From Streptomonospora sp. PA3 (GTDB taxonomy: Bacteria; Actinomycetota; Actinomycetes; Streptosporangiales; Streptosporangiaceae), in the NCBI RefSeq assembly GCF_009728995.1, contig NZ_VTZW01000008.1:372001-436000 (forward strand): a DNA stretch of 64,000 nucleotides. The letters are read 5' to 3'. The stretch's first letter is position 1. Every line of letters starts with the position of its first letter. The notes beneath the pieces are model-generated. The model had not been told where the DNA came from. It did no database searches and saw only the letters and a list, made by a program, of their open reading frames with translations. The position numbers and the translations under genes are program-made. Below are positions 52,427 to 61,983 of the stretch, piece by piece.

Positions 52427-54078
52427 CCGCCGCACACGGGATGGTCTCGCAGGGTACAGGGCAAGCCCGCGCATCGCGGTATCGGCGCCTCGGCTGGTGG
52501 CGCGACACGACCTTCCTCGACGACCTCCGCCGAAACGTTCGCGACCGCCCGCGCAAGCTCGCCATCGCTGGACGAAGGATCGCCGAGTCGCGCACCGACA
52601 CGCTCGACTACGCCGAGCTGAACCAGCTGACGGACCGCTTCGCCGGTGCCCTGCTCGCCCTCGGCGTCCGGCGCGGTGACGTCGTGGCGGTCCAGCTTCC
52701 GAACCGATGGGAGATGGTGCCGCTGATGTTCGCGTGCATGCGCATCGGCGCGGTAATCTGTCCGATCTCTCCGCTGTGCCCGAAGGACGAGCTCCGCCAC
52801 CGGCTCGAACTCACCGCGTCCCGCGTGTGCGTCACCCCCGCCCTGTGGGAGGACTCATCGCCGGCCGCGATCGCCACGGCGCTCAGCGGCGAGATCGCCT
52901 CACTCGAGCACGTCGCGGTCGTAGACGGCCCGGTGCCGGAGGGCGCCGTGGACTTCCACGCCCACTTCGTGGACACCTCGCGGACGGCGGCCCAGCAGGC
53001 AGAGCTCGACGGTCTGGAACTGGAGGCCGACGCCCCCTTTGTGGTGCTTTTCACCTCCGGAACCACGGGCGAGTCCAAGGGCGTCCTGCACAGCCAGAAC
53101 ACCGTCCACGCGGCGCTGCGGGGCTATGTCGACTCCTTCGGCCTTGGCGACGATCTGGTTGCAGCGGTGTCGACGCCGCTGTGCCACTACTCCGGCTTCG
53201 CCCAGGGGATCCTTGCAGCGGTCATGCTCGGTGGCACCGTGGCGTTCCAGGACGCCCGTCGGAACGAGGCGCTCCTCGACCTGGTCGAACGATACGGCGC
53301 CACCCTCCTCTATGGGCCGCCGGCGACCGTGGTCGGTGTCACCGCGGCTCAGCGGACCGAGCCGCGCGATATCAGCACGCTCCGCCACGTCGTCGCCGGC
53401 TCCGCGCCGGTCTTGGAGCGACTCGTGGACGAGGTCGACGAGACCCTCGGCGCGCGCACCCACTCCCTGTGGGGCATGTCGGAGATCGGCCCGGCGACCA
53501 TGACCCGCCCTGAAGACGCCGAGGGTTGGGCGGCGCGGAGCAATGGACGCCCGATCGACTCGGTGGAGACCCGGATCGACTCCTGCGGAACCGGTGATTC
53601 TTCCGCTGAGGTAGGCCGCCTACGCGTCCGCGGTGCTTCGCTGGCACTCGACTATTACCGACGTAGCGACATGTACGCGGCGGAATTCGACCCCGATGGC
53701 TGGTTCGACACCGGCGACTTGGCGTGCGACGACGGCCGTGGGGGGATCCGCGTCCTCGGCCGGGCCAGGGACGCGGTCGTACGCGACGGCCTTGTCCTGC
53801 CCATGAGCGAGATCGAGGCCGTCATCGCGAGCCACCCCCGGATCGGCGACGCCGCACTCGTGGGTCTTCCCGGACTGCCGCACGACACGGTCTGTGCCGT
53901 CGTCGTTCCCAGCGGCGACGGACACCCGTCGTTGGATGATGTCCGCACGCATGTGCGGGAGGCCGGCCATGACGAGCGGTTCCTGCCGGAGCGTCTCGAG
54001 GTGGTTCCGTCGCTTCCGAAGACCCTGACGGGAAAGGTCCGCAAAGCGCAGCTTCGCCAGCGCTACGCCCGGACGTGA
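52423..54078 (+). CDS. AMP-dependent acyl/aminoacyl ligase
   Basis: A 551-residue ANL-superfamily enzyme. The phosphate loop is VVLFTSGTTGESKG, then LWGMSEIGPATM (motif A5), the adenosine-binding GWFDTGDLACDD and GRARDAVVRDGLVLP hinge, and the catalytic lysine in LPKTLTGKVRK. It resembles cyclohexanecarboxylate/long-chain acyl-CoA ligases more than NRPS adenylation domains, and no carrier domain is fused. It would activate a carboxylic acid as an adenylate for CoA or amide formation, and so couple the AmCP-derived amino acid to another building block. It overlaps the dehydrogenase gene by ATGA. Confidence 0.87.
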   Translation: MTAAHGMVSQGTGQARASRYRRLGWWRDTTFLDDLRRNVRDRPRKLAIAGRRIAESRTDTLDYAELNQLTDRFAGALLALGVRRGDVVAVQLPNRWEMVPLMFACMRIGAVICPISPLCPKDELRHRLELTASRVCVTPALWEDSSPAAIATALSGEIASLEHVAVVDGPVPEGAVDFHAHFVDTSRTAAQQAELDGLELEADAPFVVLFTSGTTGESKGVLHSQNTVHAALRGYVDSFGLGDDLVAAVSTPLCHYSGFAQGILAAVMLGGTVAFQDARRNEALLDLVERYGATLLYGPPATVVGVTAAQRTEPRDISTLRHVVAGSAPVLERLVDEVDETLGARTHSLWGMSEIGPATMTRPEDAEGWAARSNGRPIDSVETRIDSCGTGDSSAEVGRLRVRGASLALDYYRRSDMYAAEFDPDGWFDTGDLACDDGRGGIRVLGRARDAVVRDGLVLPMSEIEAVIASHPRIGDAALVGLPGLPHDTVCAVVVPSGDGHPSLDDVRTHVREAGHDERFLPERLEVVPSLPKTLTGKVRKAQLRQRYART

Positions 54079-54122
54079 GCACTCCCTCCCCAGGTGGTCC
54101 GATTCGAGATCTGGAGCCATCC

Positions 54123-55427
54123 ATGCCTGATGCCGCGCCCGTCACCACGTCGGCAACACTCGCGGCTGACGCGTCGCTCGCCCGCAGACGCCGCAACGGA
54201 GAAGACGTCGTCTCCATGACCAGCGGAGAGATCGGACTTCCCGTCCATCCCCTGCTCAAGGAGAGGCTTGCTGAGGCCGTCGGCCAGAACGCCTACGGTC
54301 CCGTTCCCGGAAGCACGGCCCTGCGGACGGCCGTCTCCGGCTATTGGGATCGGCGCGGCCTGGGCACGGACCCCGACCTCGTGGTATGCGGGCCGGGAAG
54401 CAAGGCATTGCTCTTCGGCCTCCTGCTGGCCGTCGGCGGCGATGTGATCCTCCCCAATCCGAGCTGGGTCAGCTACGCCGCGCAGGCGGAGCTCATCGGT
54501 GCACGCGCCCTGCCCGTACCGATCGTTCCGGGGGAGGGCGGCGTCCCGGATCCGAGGCGGCTACGCGGAGCACTGACTGCGGCGAAGGCTGCAGGCTGCG
54601 ATCCCCGCGCCGTGCTCGTCACGGTTCCGGACAACCCAACCGGCACTATGGCATCGGCCGATACAATTCGCGAGCTAGGTGAGGTCGCGCGGGAGCTTGA
54701 CCTCGTCATCATCTCCGACGAGATCTACCGCGACCTCGTCTTCGACCCGTCAACGCCCGCGGTCTCCCCTGCGGTGTTCGCCCCAGAGCGAACCGCGGTC
54801 ACGACCGGCCTCACCAAGAACCTGGCGCTGGGCGGGTGGCGCCTGGGGGTCGCCCGACTCCCCGACAGCCCGACCGGACGAGCCCTGAACGCGAGACTGT
54901 TCGGCATAGCCAGCCAGATATGGTCCAGTCCCGCCGCGCCCATACAGGTCGCGGCCACATGCGCGTTCGACGAGCCTCGTGAGCTGGTCGAGCACCTCGC
55001 GGCCAGCCGGAGGCTGCACAAGGCGGTCGCGGGCGCCGTAGCCGATCGGTTCCGGGCCGCCGGCCTCGTCGTGGCGCCTGTCCGCACGACGTGTTACCTG
55101 TATCCCGACTTCGCACCGCTGCGGACCCGCCTCGCACGAGTGAATGGCGTGCGCACCGGCGCCGAACTCACCTCGCTGCTCGTCGAGCGCTACGGCATAG
55201 GGACGATCTCCGCAGAGGCGTTCGGGGAGGCCCCGCAAACCCTGCGCCTTCGAGCAGCGACCAGCCGACTCTACGGAGAGACCGAGGAGCAACGCCATAC
55301 CGCGCTGGCTGCCGCCGACCCACTCCTCCTTCCCTGGATCAGAAGGACGCTCGACCGTCTCGAGGAGGCCCTGCTCGACCTCGCCGGTGCGCCCGCTCCG
55401 CGTTCGGGCGGCGCTGTCGCGCCATGA
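54123..55427 (+). CDS. Class I/II PLP aminotransferase
   Basis: A 434-residue fold-type I aminotransferase: YGPVPGSTALRTAVSGYW, VTVPDNPTGTM, ISDEIYRDLVFD and the PLP lysine in TGLTKNLALGGWRLG. The canonical LysW pathway uses a class III enzyme (LysJ/ArgD type) to aminate the semialdehyde; this operon has a class I/II enzyme in its place. It either performs the same step or acts on another keto acid. GGAG at 54113-54116 supports ATG 54123; a GTG at 54075 overlapping the ligase stop would add 16 residues. Confidence 0.87.
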   Translation: MPDAAPVTTSATLAADASLARRRRNGEDVVSMTSGEIGLPVHPLLKERLAEAVGQNAYGPVPGSTALRTAVSGYWDRRGLGTDPDLVVCGPGSKALLFGLLLAVGGDVILPNPSWVSYAAQAELIGARALPVPIVPGEGGVPDPRRLRGALTAAKAAGCDPRAVLVTVPDNPTGTMASADTIRELGEVARELDLVIISDEIYRDLVFDPSTPAVSPAVFAPERTAVTTGLTKNLALGGWRLGVARLPDSPTGRALNARLFGIASQIWSSPAAPIQVAATCAFDEPRELVEHLAASRRLHKAVAGAVADRFRAAGLVVAPVRTTCYLYPDFAPLRTRLARVNGVRTGAELTSLLVERYGIGTISAEAFGEAPQTLRLRAATSRLYGETEEQRHTALAAADPLLLPWIRRTLDRLEEALLDLAGAPAPRSGGAVAP

Positions 55428-55509
55428 GCGCGGAGCCGCTTTCGGCTCGGGGACTCAGGGCCTTTGCTCAGCCCGGACCATCCACACCAGCGGCCGTAGG
55501 AGGCCAGAT

Positions 55510-56412
55510 ATGCAAGTTCTGTGCGAATTCGAGTATGCGGGCGAACGATACGCGGGATTCCACCGGCCTGCCCCAGGCGAGCCGTACACCCTGTATCGGG
55601 TCGCCGAAGGACAGGTTCGGGACGCCTTCATCGGCGCCGGCGACCCCGGCGCCGCTGTCGCGGCCATCACCGGTGCCGCGGAACCGGTGGTGGCCATGCC
55701 CGATGGGGACCTGCGCCCCCTTCCGCCTCTACTGCCGGCGGAAGGGGGAAATGCTCTGCTCAGCGGGTTCATGCGGACGCATAGGTCCAAGTTCGACGAC
55801 CAGCCGGGCGACAACGAGGAGTTCGTACCACCCAACTGGTTCTTCAAAGGATTCGGCTCCTGGCTAAGGATGCCTGACGAACCGCTGCGCGTCCCCCCGA
55901 ACCCCGTCGCGCTGATCGAGGAGCCTGAAGTCGCTCTCGTCTACGCCAACGACGGCGAAGGAACCCCACACTACATCGGCTATACCTTCGGCAACGATCT
56001 GTGCGACATCGGCCTGCATCTCCAAAACCCCGGATGGAACCCTTACTGCAAGCTCTGCGACACGTCTATCGCGCCCTGGCTCTTCCTCGGCGCACCTCCG
56101 CGCTCGGCAACGGGGCGCGTCACCATCGAGCGCGGCCGCGAGACAGCATGGGAAGGAGAGTTCGACTGCGGCGCGGACGCTCTTTACTTTCCCATCGAGG
56201 ACATGATGAATAACTTGTTCTTTTATCCTGCCCTCCGTCGCCCATTCCTCGTGAACTACGTCCTGCTCGGGGCCGACCGGGCCAGTTTCCACGACGGCTT
56301 CCGAATCGCGGACGGCGACCGGGTGGCGATCCACTTCACAGACCACGACGTGGTCGTATCGAACACCGTTGAATTCGGGCATGCGGGAGAGCGCTTGGCC
56401 CCGCTCCCCTGA
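55510..56412 (+). CDS. Fumarylacetoacetate hydrolase (FAH) family protein
   Basis: A 300-residue FAH-superfamily enzyme. The core has IEEPEVALVYANDGEG with metal-binding Glu residues, then YIGYTFGNDLCDIGLHL and CDTSIAPWLFLG, matching the EPE, GNDxxxRD and IGPW elements of the family. The superfamily includes hydrolases, decarboxylases and dehydratases acting on 2-oxo acids or beta-diketones. As the last gene of the operon it may process a keto-acid intermediate from the DRE-TIM enzyme or remove a carboxylate. The ATG at 55510 lies 82 bp after the aminotransferase gene. Confidence 0.72.
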   Translation: MQVLCEFEYAGERYAGFHRPAPGEPYTLYRVAEGQVRDAFIGAGDPGAAVAAITGAAEPVVAMPDGDLRPLPPLLPAEGGNALLSGFMRTHRSKFDDQPGDNEEFVPPNWFFKGFGSWLRMPDEPLRVPPNPVALIEEPEVALVYANDGEGTPHYIGYTFGNDLCDIGLHLQNPGWNPYCKLCDTSIAPWLFLGAPPRSATGRVTIERGRETAWEGEFDCGADALYFPIEDMMNNLFFYPALRRPFLVNYVLLGADRASFHDGFRIADGDRVAIHFTDHDVVVSNTVEFGHAGERLAPLP

Positions 56413-56559
56413 CTGCCGCGTGCCGACCTGATACCACGATGGCACCAAAACGGTGAATTCATTGGAATGCGCTTGGCAAGGGATTTCGAGCGCCTCCTGC
56501 CGCCACCGCGCCGGATCGGCAGCACGATGCAGGCCGGTCCGGTGCCGGCGGCGGCCGGC

Positions 56560-56949
56560 TCAGCGCCGGGCGGCTGCGCCGGGGCCTTCATCGGGGCGCC
56601 GCTGGGTGATGCGCCAGAGGCGGCGCGGCAGATCGCCCTCCTCGAAAGCGTGGACCTCGTCGAGCTCCCACCCCCGCGCGAGGCGCTGGACCAGTTCCCG
56701 GGAGAAGAAGTGCACGGCGAATCCGCCGTGTTCGAAGATGTCGTCGCCGTGGGCGGTCCCGGCGCCGTAGTGGGCGTCGCCGGTGTGGCGGACGGTGTAG
56801 ACGAAGGCGCCGCCGGGTCGCAGCACGCGCGCGACCTCGCCCACCAAGGCGGTGATCTCCTCGGTCAACAGCGCCATGCACAGCAGCATGTGCGCGAACA
56901 CCGCGTCCACGCTGCCGGCGGCCAGGGGCAGCGGGGCGCGCGCGTGGTC
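56560..56949 (-). pseudogene. Truncated SAM-dependent methyltransferase, C-terminal half
   Basis: On the minus strand ARAPLPLAAGSVDAVFAHM, VARVLRPGGAFVYTVRHTGD, HGDDIFEHGGFAVHFFSREL and LPRRLWRITQRRP match the second half of a class I methyltransferase. The SAM-binding first half is missing: beyond 56949 the sequence is unrelated and Arg/Gly-rich. There is no start codon near the break. It is a decayed gene at the outer edge of the biosynthetic cluster. Confidence 0.7.
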
Positions 56950-57607
56950 TCCGCCGCGCAGGGATCCGCCTCTGCGCCGTGACGGGGTTCCGGCCCTCTC
57001 GGCATCGCACCGGGGTTCGCCCCCACGCTGGGCACGGTGATTCCCCCTGCGCCGGTGCATCGTCGGCCGGCGGCGAGCGCCCCTCCATCGAGACCGCCCA
57101 CCCGACCCGTGGCCCACCGAGCGACCGCCGTGCGGCGGCGCCTGCGATCCCGGCCGCGTGAAGACGCCGCCGGGATTGGGCCGGGTGCGGCCACCGCCCC
57201 CTGCGGCGGCCCGCGTGCCACGCTGCCCGGCTTGTCCGGTTGCCGGCTGCTGTCCTCCCTGCGGACACATGCGGCGCCCGACCGGCGGGGATGTGGGCAG
57301 GCTCTCGCACGCAAAGCGTGATCACGACACTCACGTAACCGTAGGCTTGGAGGGCGCCGGGCCGCGCGGCTCGCGCACCCCCTTTCTGCCCCGACACCCC
57401 CCGTCTCGCGGTGCGCCGTTGCCGCGGGCCCGCGGCAACGGCGCCGCCGACCAGGGGACGGCTTGCATCCACAGGCGGCCGGCCCGGGGGTAGCCGGGGA
57501 TCCCGAACCACCGGTATCCGCCCGTCGCGCCGCGGCGTGCCCGGACCGGGGCCCTGTGTCCTCGCCCGGTCACGGTGCGTGCACGCGACTCCGACGAGAT
57601 TGGCTTC
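56950..57607. other. Intergenic, no intact gene
   Basis: About 650 bp without a supported gene, between the truncated methyltransferase and the SulP gene. It contains the 32-bp perfect palindrome at 57413-57444. The SulP promoter should be in its right part. Confidence 0.5.
57413..57444. repeat. 32-bp perfect palindrome
   Basis: The half GCGCCGTTGCCGCGGG is followed immediately by its exact reverse complement, without a spacer. It stands about 160 bp upstream of the SulP start. It could be a terminator/cruciform structure or a dimeric regulator site. Confidence 0.85.
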
Positions 57608-59101
57608 ATGACCGCTCAGCAGGCACGACCCCGCCGACGCCTTTCCTTTCCTCCCCTGTCCGTGTCGAGACTGCGCACCGAGGTGCTGGCCGGTCTCGTC
57701 GTCGCCCTCGCCCTGATCCCCGAAGCGATCTCCTTCTCGATCATCGCCGGCGTCGACCCCCGCGTCGGGCTGTTCGCCTCCTTCACCATGGCGGTCTCCA
57801 CCGCCTTCCTCGGCGGGCGCCCCGCCATGATCTCGGCGGCGACCGGGGCCATGGCGCTGGTCGTGGCGCCGCTGGCACGCGAGCACGGTGTCGACCACCT
57901 GATCGCCGCGACGATCCTGGCCGGGGTCTTCCAGGTGGTGCTGGGCCTGCTCGGCGTGGCCAAGCTGATGCGGTTCGTTCCGCCCAGCGTCATGACCGGG
58001 TTCGTCAACGCCCTGGCGATCCTGATCTTCCTGGCCCAGGTGCCGCACTTCGCCGGCGAGGGCTGGCCTGTCTACGCGCTTATCGCGGGCGGCCTGGCGG
58101 TCATCTTCCTGCTGCCGCGGCTGACCAGCGCCGTACCGGCGCCGCTGGTGGCCATCGTCGTGCTGACCGGCATCGCCCTCGTCTCGGGCGTCACCGTGCC
58201 CACTGTCGGCGACATGGGCGAACTGCCCTCCAGCCTCCCCGTCCCGTTCCTGCCCGGCGTCCCGCTCACCTGGGAGACGCTGACGCTCATCGCCCCCTAC
58301 TCCCTCACCCTCGCGCTCGTGGGGCTGATGGAGTCGCTGATGACCGCCAAACTGGTCGACGACGTCACCGAGACCCGCTCGGCCAAGGGCCGCGAGGCCC
58401 GCGGCCAAGGCTTCGCCAACATCGTCACCGGTCTCTTCGGCGGCATGGCCGGCTGCGCCATGATCGGCCAGACCATGATCAACGTGCGCTCCGGCGCCCG
58501 TACCCGGCTGTCCACCTTCCTGGCCGGCGCCTTCCTGCTGATCCTGGTGGTGGTGCTGGGCGACGTCGTCGCCGTGATCCCCATGGCCGCCCTGGTCGCG
58601 GTGATGATCTTTGTTTCGATCACGACGATGGACTGGCACAGCATCACCCCCGCCACCCTGCGGCGCATGCCCTGGACCGAAACGGCCATCATGGTGATCA
58701 CCGTCGCGGTGGTGGTGGCCACGCACAACCTGGCCATCGGCGTGATCGTGGGGGTGCTGGCCTCCACCGCGCTGTTCGCGCGCGGCGTGGCCGACCTGTC
58801 CGGGGTGACCAGCGTGCTCGACCCCGAGGGCGGCGTGCGGGTGTACTCCGTGCGCGGCGACCTGTTCTTCGCCTCCAGCAACGAGCTCACCTCGCAGTTC
58901 GACTACGGCGAGGAGGGCGTGCAGCGGGTGGTCATCGACCTCTCCCGCGCGCACATGTGGGACTCCTCGGCCGTGGCGGCGCTGGACCACGCGGTGGACA
59001 AGTTCGCCAAGCACGGCATCAGCGCCGAGATCACCGGTTTGAACATCCCCAGCGAGAACCTGCACACGGAACTGACGGGCACCCTCAACGCCGCCCACTG
59101 A
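57608..59101 (+). CDS. SulP-family anion transporter with STAS domain
   Basis: A 497-residue SulP/SLC26-type transporter. About a dozen hydrophobic segments begin with [33 protein letters not shown], the family's hallmark first helices. A C-terminal STAS domain (about 400-490; [36 protein letters not shown]) follows. Members move sulfate, bicarbonate or other anions, some with sodium or protons. Compact members such as this resemble BicA bicarbonate carriers, but the substrate is open. The ATG at 57608 is followed by the basic cytoplasmic N-terminus. Confidence 0.9.
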   Translation: MTAQQARPRRRLSFPPLSVSRLRTEVLAGLVVALALIPEAISFSIIAGVDPRVGLFASFTMAVSTAFLGGRPAMISAATGAMALVVAPLAREHGVDHLIAATILAGVFQVVLGLLGVAKLMRFVPPSVMTGFVNALAILIFLAQVPHFAGEGWPVYALIAGGLAVIFLLPRLTSAVPAPLVAIVVLTGIALVSGVTVPTVGDMGELPSSLPVPFLPGVPLTWETLTLIAPYSLTLALVGLMESLMTAKLVDDVTETRSAKGREARGQGFANIVTGLFGGMAGCAMIGQTMINVRSGARTRLSTFLAGAFLLILVVVLGDVVAVIPMAALVAVMIFVSITTMDWHSITPATLRRMPWTETAIMVITVAVVVATHNLAIGVIVGVLASTALFARGVADLSGVTSVLDPEGGVRVYSVRGDLFFASSNELTSQFDYGEEGVQRVVIDLSRAHMWDSSAVAALDHAVDKFAKHGISAEITGLNIPSENLHTELTGTLNAAH

Positions 59102-59108
59102 CCCCCGG

Positions 59109-59146
59109 ACCCGGTTGGCGGCGGCGGGCGCCGCCGCCAACCGGGT
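59109..59146. terminator. Strong terminator-like hairpin after the SulP gene
   Basis: Inverted repeat arms of up to 18 bp (ACCCGGTTGGCGGCGGCG and complement) with a 2-nt centre, starting 7 bp after the stop codon. It has no T tract, as is common in GC-rich actinomycetes. Confidence 0.8.
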
Positions 59147-59498
59147 GTGCGCCCTTCCCAGCGCGGGTGGACGGAAGCGTTCGCCGCGTCGCCGCCGTCG
59201 CCGTGGCCCCATCCGCGCCGGTGGTCGTGGCGATTCCGGTCCAGGCGAAAGGCGTTGCCGGCGCCGGATGGCCGACGAGGGGAGGAACCGGCCGCGCAAG
59301 ACTGCGGTGCGGTGACCGACGATCGGCCGCTGTCGCCATGCCACCACGATCGCGCCCGCACCCGGGTGGTCGCGTCGGTGGGAACCACCTACTTGCCCGC
59401 CCGATCCGGCCGTTGAAGCGAAGAGGGAGGGCGGAGCCTCGTTCGGGAAGCGGGTACACGGTTCGGCCCGATCGTCGGTCACCGCGTCCGCCCGATGC
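59147..59498. other. Intergenic, no gene recognised
   Basis: About 350 bp between the SulP terminator and the truncated ABC transporter frame. No ATPase-domain sequence that would complete the transporter is found here. Confidence 0.5.
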
Positions 59499-60005
59499 CT
59501 ACTCGCCTCCCAGCTGGCCGACCGCGGCACCGCCGGGCGACCGGGTTCGCCAGCCGACGCCGAGATCGCAGGCGCGCTCGACGTCGTCGCGGAACTCCGC
59601 GTCGTCGAGATGCCCGATCCCATCGGGCGCCAGCGCGATGCGGCGCACCATGCGGCGCACCGCCCCGTCCACGCGCCGCGCCGCGCTCGCAGACGGCACC
59701 ACCAGAGCGACCTGCGCCACCCGGTCGACCAGAACGACCCCCACGACCGCCAGCAGCGGCCCGAGCACCTCGGCGAACCGATCGCTTCGTGTCACTGCCC
59801 CGACCAGCCACCCCGTCGCGGCGGCACCCAGCGCGGTCGTCGCCACGCCCACCGCTTGCGCACCGACGAGCGCCGCGACCGTCCCGGCGCCCGCGTGCCG
59901 CAGCAGCCGCAGCAGCTCGACCCGCTCGGCGGCCACCTCGCGCAGCACGGACGGACGGAATACACCGAGCGCGAACCGCGGATCGGCGAGGCGATCCGTC
60001 AGCAT
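59499..60005 (-). pseudogene. Truncated ABC transporter permease (N-terminal part)
   Basis: On the minus strand from ATG 60005: MLTDRLADPRFALGVFRP, hydrophobic helices (VAALVGAQAVGVATTALGAAATGWLVGAV, LGPLLAVVGVVLVDRVAQVALVV) and DGIGHLDDAEFRDDVERA are the start of a fused ABC transporter membrane domain. The frame stops at 59499 after about 168 residues, with neither the remaining helices nor an ATPase domain. It is a 3'-truncated gene. Confidence 0.7.
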
Positions 60006-60395
60006 CGGGTTTCGGAGGCGGTGTTCACAATGGCGTTTCCTGTCACAGCACTCCAATGTCAGCGCAGCACGGAGGCGGTTCCGACCCGCCTTTTCGACCG
60101 TCTGGTTAGCGGTATCCCCGGCACACGGAAGCATCGGTGATTTCAGTGGCGGAGGGGTGATAGTCGCAGCGGGGCCAACCGGTGTCAACGTGCTTTCGTC
60201 GAAGGGCCCGAAAGGCCAGAATCGATCACCAGCCCGGATGCGATCTTCACGGGAGAAGTGCCGTCAATATCGGTGAGACGTCCGCCTTCGCGTCGAATAT
60301 TCGGAACGGACCGGCCGACCTGCCGAAACGGGGACCATTGCCGAATGTCCGCCGAGACGCACCGGTTGCCTTTCGGTCTGCCGGGAGACGCGGCC
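60006..60395. other. Intergenic, no gene recognised
   Basis: About 390 bp, less GC-rich than average around 60160-60300. It lies upstream of the truncated ABC gene and downstream of the hypothetical protein gene, both on the minus strand. Nothing is supported. Confidence 0.45.
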
Positions 60396-60905
60396 CTACT
60401 CCTCGCGCAGCAACGGGGCCGTGCGTTCGGCGATGGCGGTGTAGTCCGGTTCGGCGGGAATCTCCGAGCGGGTCGTGATGCCGCCTTCGCAGAGGGGGAT
60501 GCCGGGCAGGTCGAAAGCGCCGCGGAGGTCCTTGCCGGGGATTCCGTAGACCTTGTAGTGGTACCGGGTTCTGACCACCGGGATCTCTCCTCCGCCCGAG
60601 GTGGGGCAGACGGAGATCTGCTCGTCGGTCATCGTGCGGTACTGGCAGATCAGCGCCGGACGGTACGGGAAGTCGGCGGGCAGGCGGCCGTCGAGGCTGC
60701 TCGTCATATTCCACATGCCGTCCTCCCCCACCGCATATAACACCGGGCCCTCGGGCGGGCGGGAGTCCAGCCTTGAATCGTCGTGCGGGGCGCCGTCAGC
60801 GTCGTCCGGGCAGAACGCGGGCGGGGTGTGGAAGGCGTCGCCGAAGAGCTGCACGCCGACGACTACGACGGCGGCAGCCGCGAGCACTCCGGCCAGCCAG
60901 CGCAC
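60396..60905 (-). CDS. Exported or membrane-anchored protein of unknown function
   Basis: From GTG 60905 this is a 169-residue protein with one N-terminal hydrophobic helix (WLAGVLAAAAVVVVGVQLFG) and a mature part with three cysteines (AFCPDD, LICQYR, SVCPTSG), plus one in IPLCEGG. This pattern suggests disulfides outside the cell. I do not recognise a family. The start is uncertain: upstream in-frame codons reach 60986. Confidence 0.6.
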   Translation of the reverse strand: MRWLAGVLAAAAVVVVGVQLFGDAFHTPPAFCPDDADGAPHDDSRLDSRPPEGPVLYAVGEDGMWNMTSSLDGRLPADFPYRPALICQYRTMTDEQISVCPTSGGGEIPVVRTRYHYKVYGIPGKDLRGAFDLPGIPLCEGGITTRSEIPAEPDYTAIAERTAPLLREE

Positions 60906-61053
60906 GGCTCCAGCATGGCAGATGGGCGCGAGGCAGGGGGAGCGCGCTCCGGGCACTGCAGACGGCGCCCAACGGGAGCGTGGCACCTTCGGCGCCGGCC
61001 CGCGGGGGGCGGGTCGGCGCCGAAGGGCGGCGGATCGGAGCCGGTGCGCCGGT

Positions 61054-61623
61054 TCAGCCGCGGTCGATCAGGAGTCGGCCGTCGGTGGGCCGCCGGCCGG
61101 TTGGGCCGGTGCCGTAGTGGGCCTCGACACGCGCGCGCTCGGATGCGTCGGGATAGGGGTTGGTGCAGTTCACGCCGCCGGTGGAACCCGACATCAGCGA
61201 CGAGCACGGGCCGGGCTTGGCGTCGGGCAGGCCCAGGCTGTGGCCGAGCTCGTGCGCGGCGATGCGCACCGCGTCGTAGCCCTCGGCGGTGCCTTCGCGG
61301 CCCATCCACACGGTGACCTGCCCGCCCGGACGAACCGGGCCCAGCTGGGCGCGGGGCCAGCCGTCGTCGGCGACGATGCGGATCTCGGCGTGCTGCCCGG
61401 CGGAGGCCGGCTCCAGGTGGACGTTGCTGACGCTGGAGTTCCACACGGCCGCGGCTTCGGCCACAGCGGAGGCGTACTCCGCGGCCTGGTCGGCGTCGTA
61501 GTGCAGGACTGTCTGGCGCGGCGGCGCAGACCGCTCCGCGGGGGCCGCGGTCGCCGGCGCGGCGCCCACCAGCGCCAGTGCGCTCAAGGCGATCAGGAAG
61601 GGTGTGAGCAGGCGTCTGAGCAT
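61054..61623 (-). CDS. Snapalysin-like secreted metalloprotease (M7)
   Basis: A 189-residue secreted zinc protease. The signal peptide is MLRRLLTPFLIALSALALVGAAPATA. The mature enzyme has the metzincin zinc motif HELGHSLGLPD followed by CSSLMSG (Met-turn), as in Streptomyces snapalysin. AVWNSSVSNVHLE and GPVRPGGQVTVWMG are typical of the N-terminal half. It is a small neutral protease, probably acting on proteins in the medium. In Streptomyces a LysR gene is often divergent; none is seen here. Confidence 0.88.
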   Translation of the reverse strand: MLRRLLTPFLIALSALALVGAAPATAAPAERSAPPRQTVLHYDADQAAEYASAVAEAAAVWNSSVSNVHLEPASAGQHAEIRIVADDGWPRAQLGPVRPGGQVTVWMGREGTAEGYDAVRIAAHELGHSLGLPDAKPGPCSSLMSGSTGGVNCTNPYPDASERARVEAHYGTGPTGRRPTDGRLLIDRG

Positions 61624-61983
61624 GGGGGCTCCCGGGGGTAGGGGGTGCCGAATCGTCGGTGACCCGGTGGGGTCGGACCGATGCTATTTGTAGCGACGTA
61701 TCGCCACAATGCGTCCTGAATGCCTAATTGACGCGCTTGGTACCGACCTGGAGATTCGCCGCGGATCGTCCGGATGCGGCGAGCCGCCGCCGATCGCGGG
61801 CATCAGCCGACGCGGTGATCGGTGAACGCGGCGGACGGATCCGCCAGGCAGGCAGACGGCGCGAGCGCGACGGCCCCGGCCCCGCCTGCAACCGGGACCG
61901 CGCAAGGGTTCCGGCGAGGACCGCCGCGGCGCAGGACGCGCGGCGCCGTCGGACATACCGGAACCGTCCGGGCGTCAGCCGCT
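61624..61983. other. Intergenic, no gene recognised
   Basis: 360 bp between the protease gene and the TetR gene, both on the minus strand; this holds the protease promoter. No gene supported. Confidence 0.45.
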
